Positions 5,680 to 5,824 of a stretch of 5,824 nucleotides of DNA are shown one piece after another. The translations under genes were made by a program, and so were the position numbers. The notes beneath the pieces were generated by a model. The model did not search any database. It worked only from the letters and a program-made list of their open reading frames with translations, and was not told the DNA's origin. The stretch spans positions 1 to 5,824 of the forward strand of contig PMJF01000037.1 of the NCBI GenBank assembly GCA_003157295.1. Direction: 5' to 3'. Each line of letters starts with the position of its first letter. The stretch's first letter is position 1. This stretch comes from Candidatus Moraniibacteriota bacterium (GTDB taxonomy: Bacteria; Patescibacteriota; Minisyncoccia; Moranbacterales; UBA11712).

Positions 5680-5824
5680 ACATTTATATAAACAAAATCC
5701 TCGTTATCCTCGGCCCAACTTCGTCAGGAAAGTCCGATATTGCTTTTAAAATGGCGAAAAATTTTGATGGTGAAATTATTTCCGCTGACAGCCGACAGAT
5801 TTTCCGCGGGATGGATGTCGGCTC
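5673..5824 (+). CDS. miaA: tRNA dimethylallyltransferase MiaA, N-terminal part, cut by the window edge
   Basis: MiaA transfers a dimethylallyl group from DMAPP to N6 of A37 in tRNAs reading UNN codons, making the i6A substrate of MiaB. Only the first 50 codons plus two bases are present (family length about 300). They contain the P-loop-like GPTSSGKS (residues 14-21) after a beta strand (KILVIL), and the family signature [17 protein letters not shown] (34-50) with the conserved Asp39 and Arg45-Gly-Met-Asp48. The start at 5673 is supported because an in-frame TAA lies at 5625-5627 and no other usual start codon lies between. No Shine-Dalgarno sequence precedes it. The partner miaB lies on the same strand 420 bp upstream, separated by the reversed 104-codon gene. 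Confidence 0.93.
   Translation, partial: MSNIYINKILVILGPTSSGKSDIAFKMAKNFDGEIISADSRQIFRGMDVG

Noticed and set aside
5495..5683. Minus-strand open frame of 62 codons overlapping the start of the orphan gene and of miaA
   Set aside because: It overlaps two better supported genes in another frame and has no ribosome-binding site or motif.

Overview
The window is a piece of bacterial chromosome carrying housekeeping genes. It is most likely from a Candidate Phyla Radiation (Patescibacteria, Parcubacteria-like) genome. That is an inference from several traits: a threonyl-tRNA synthetase with no TGS domain, a small membrane-anchored protein with a Cys-rich DCGGPC motif, AT-rich leaders mostly without Shine-Dalgarno sequences, and short repeats embedded in coding sequence. 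Stop codons are used in the ordinary way (TAG, TAA, TGA), so there is no sign of recoded TGA. No rRNA, tRNA, CRISPR array, transposase or riboswitch is visible.

Layout. On the minus strand (positions 2-1991) a two-gene unit encodes a single-pass membrane protein with a Cys-rich motif and two Ig-like segments, followed by the SEDS glycosyltransferase RodA. A short divergent promoter region (about 1992-2122) separates it from a plus-strand unit of thrS (2123-3859) and miaB (3864-5252), which lie 4 nt apart. A self-contained minus-strand cassette follows (about 5251-5615, perhaps to 5679): a 104-codon orphan gene with the only strong Shine-Dalgarno sequence in the window and its own terminator hairpin. 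The plus-strand gene miaA begins at 5673 and runs off the right edge.

Function. ThrRS charges tRNA-Thr. MiaA prenylates A37 of tRNAs reading UNN codons, and MiaB methylthiolates the product (i6A to ms2i6A). The right half is therefore a tRNA charging and modification cluster, with the consecutive enzymes MiaB and MiaA split by the reversed orphan gene. The left half serves cell-envelope (peptidoglycan) synthesis.

The most notable feature is in miaB. The gene carries two 60-bp copies, 55/60 identical, of a palindromic element. Both are in the same orientation and the same reading frame, and each adds about 20 residues (KLSFxELRANSxQG...LAL) to the enzyme, one near the end of the radical-SAM region and one in the TRAM domain. 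This resembles in principle the Rickettsia palindromic elements that insert into protein-coding genes. A separate 7-bp tandem repeat in the same gene encodes the linker repeat ILNTKYQ/ILNTKDK.
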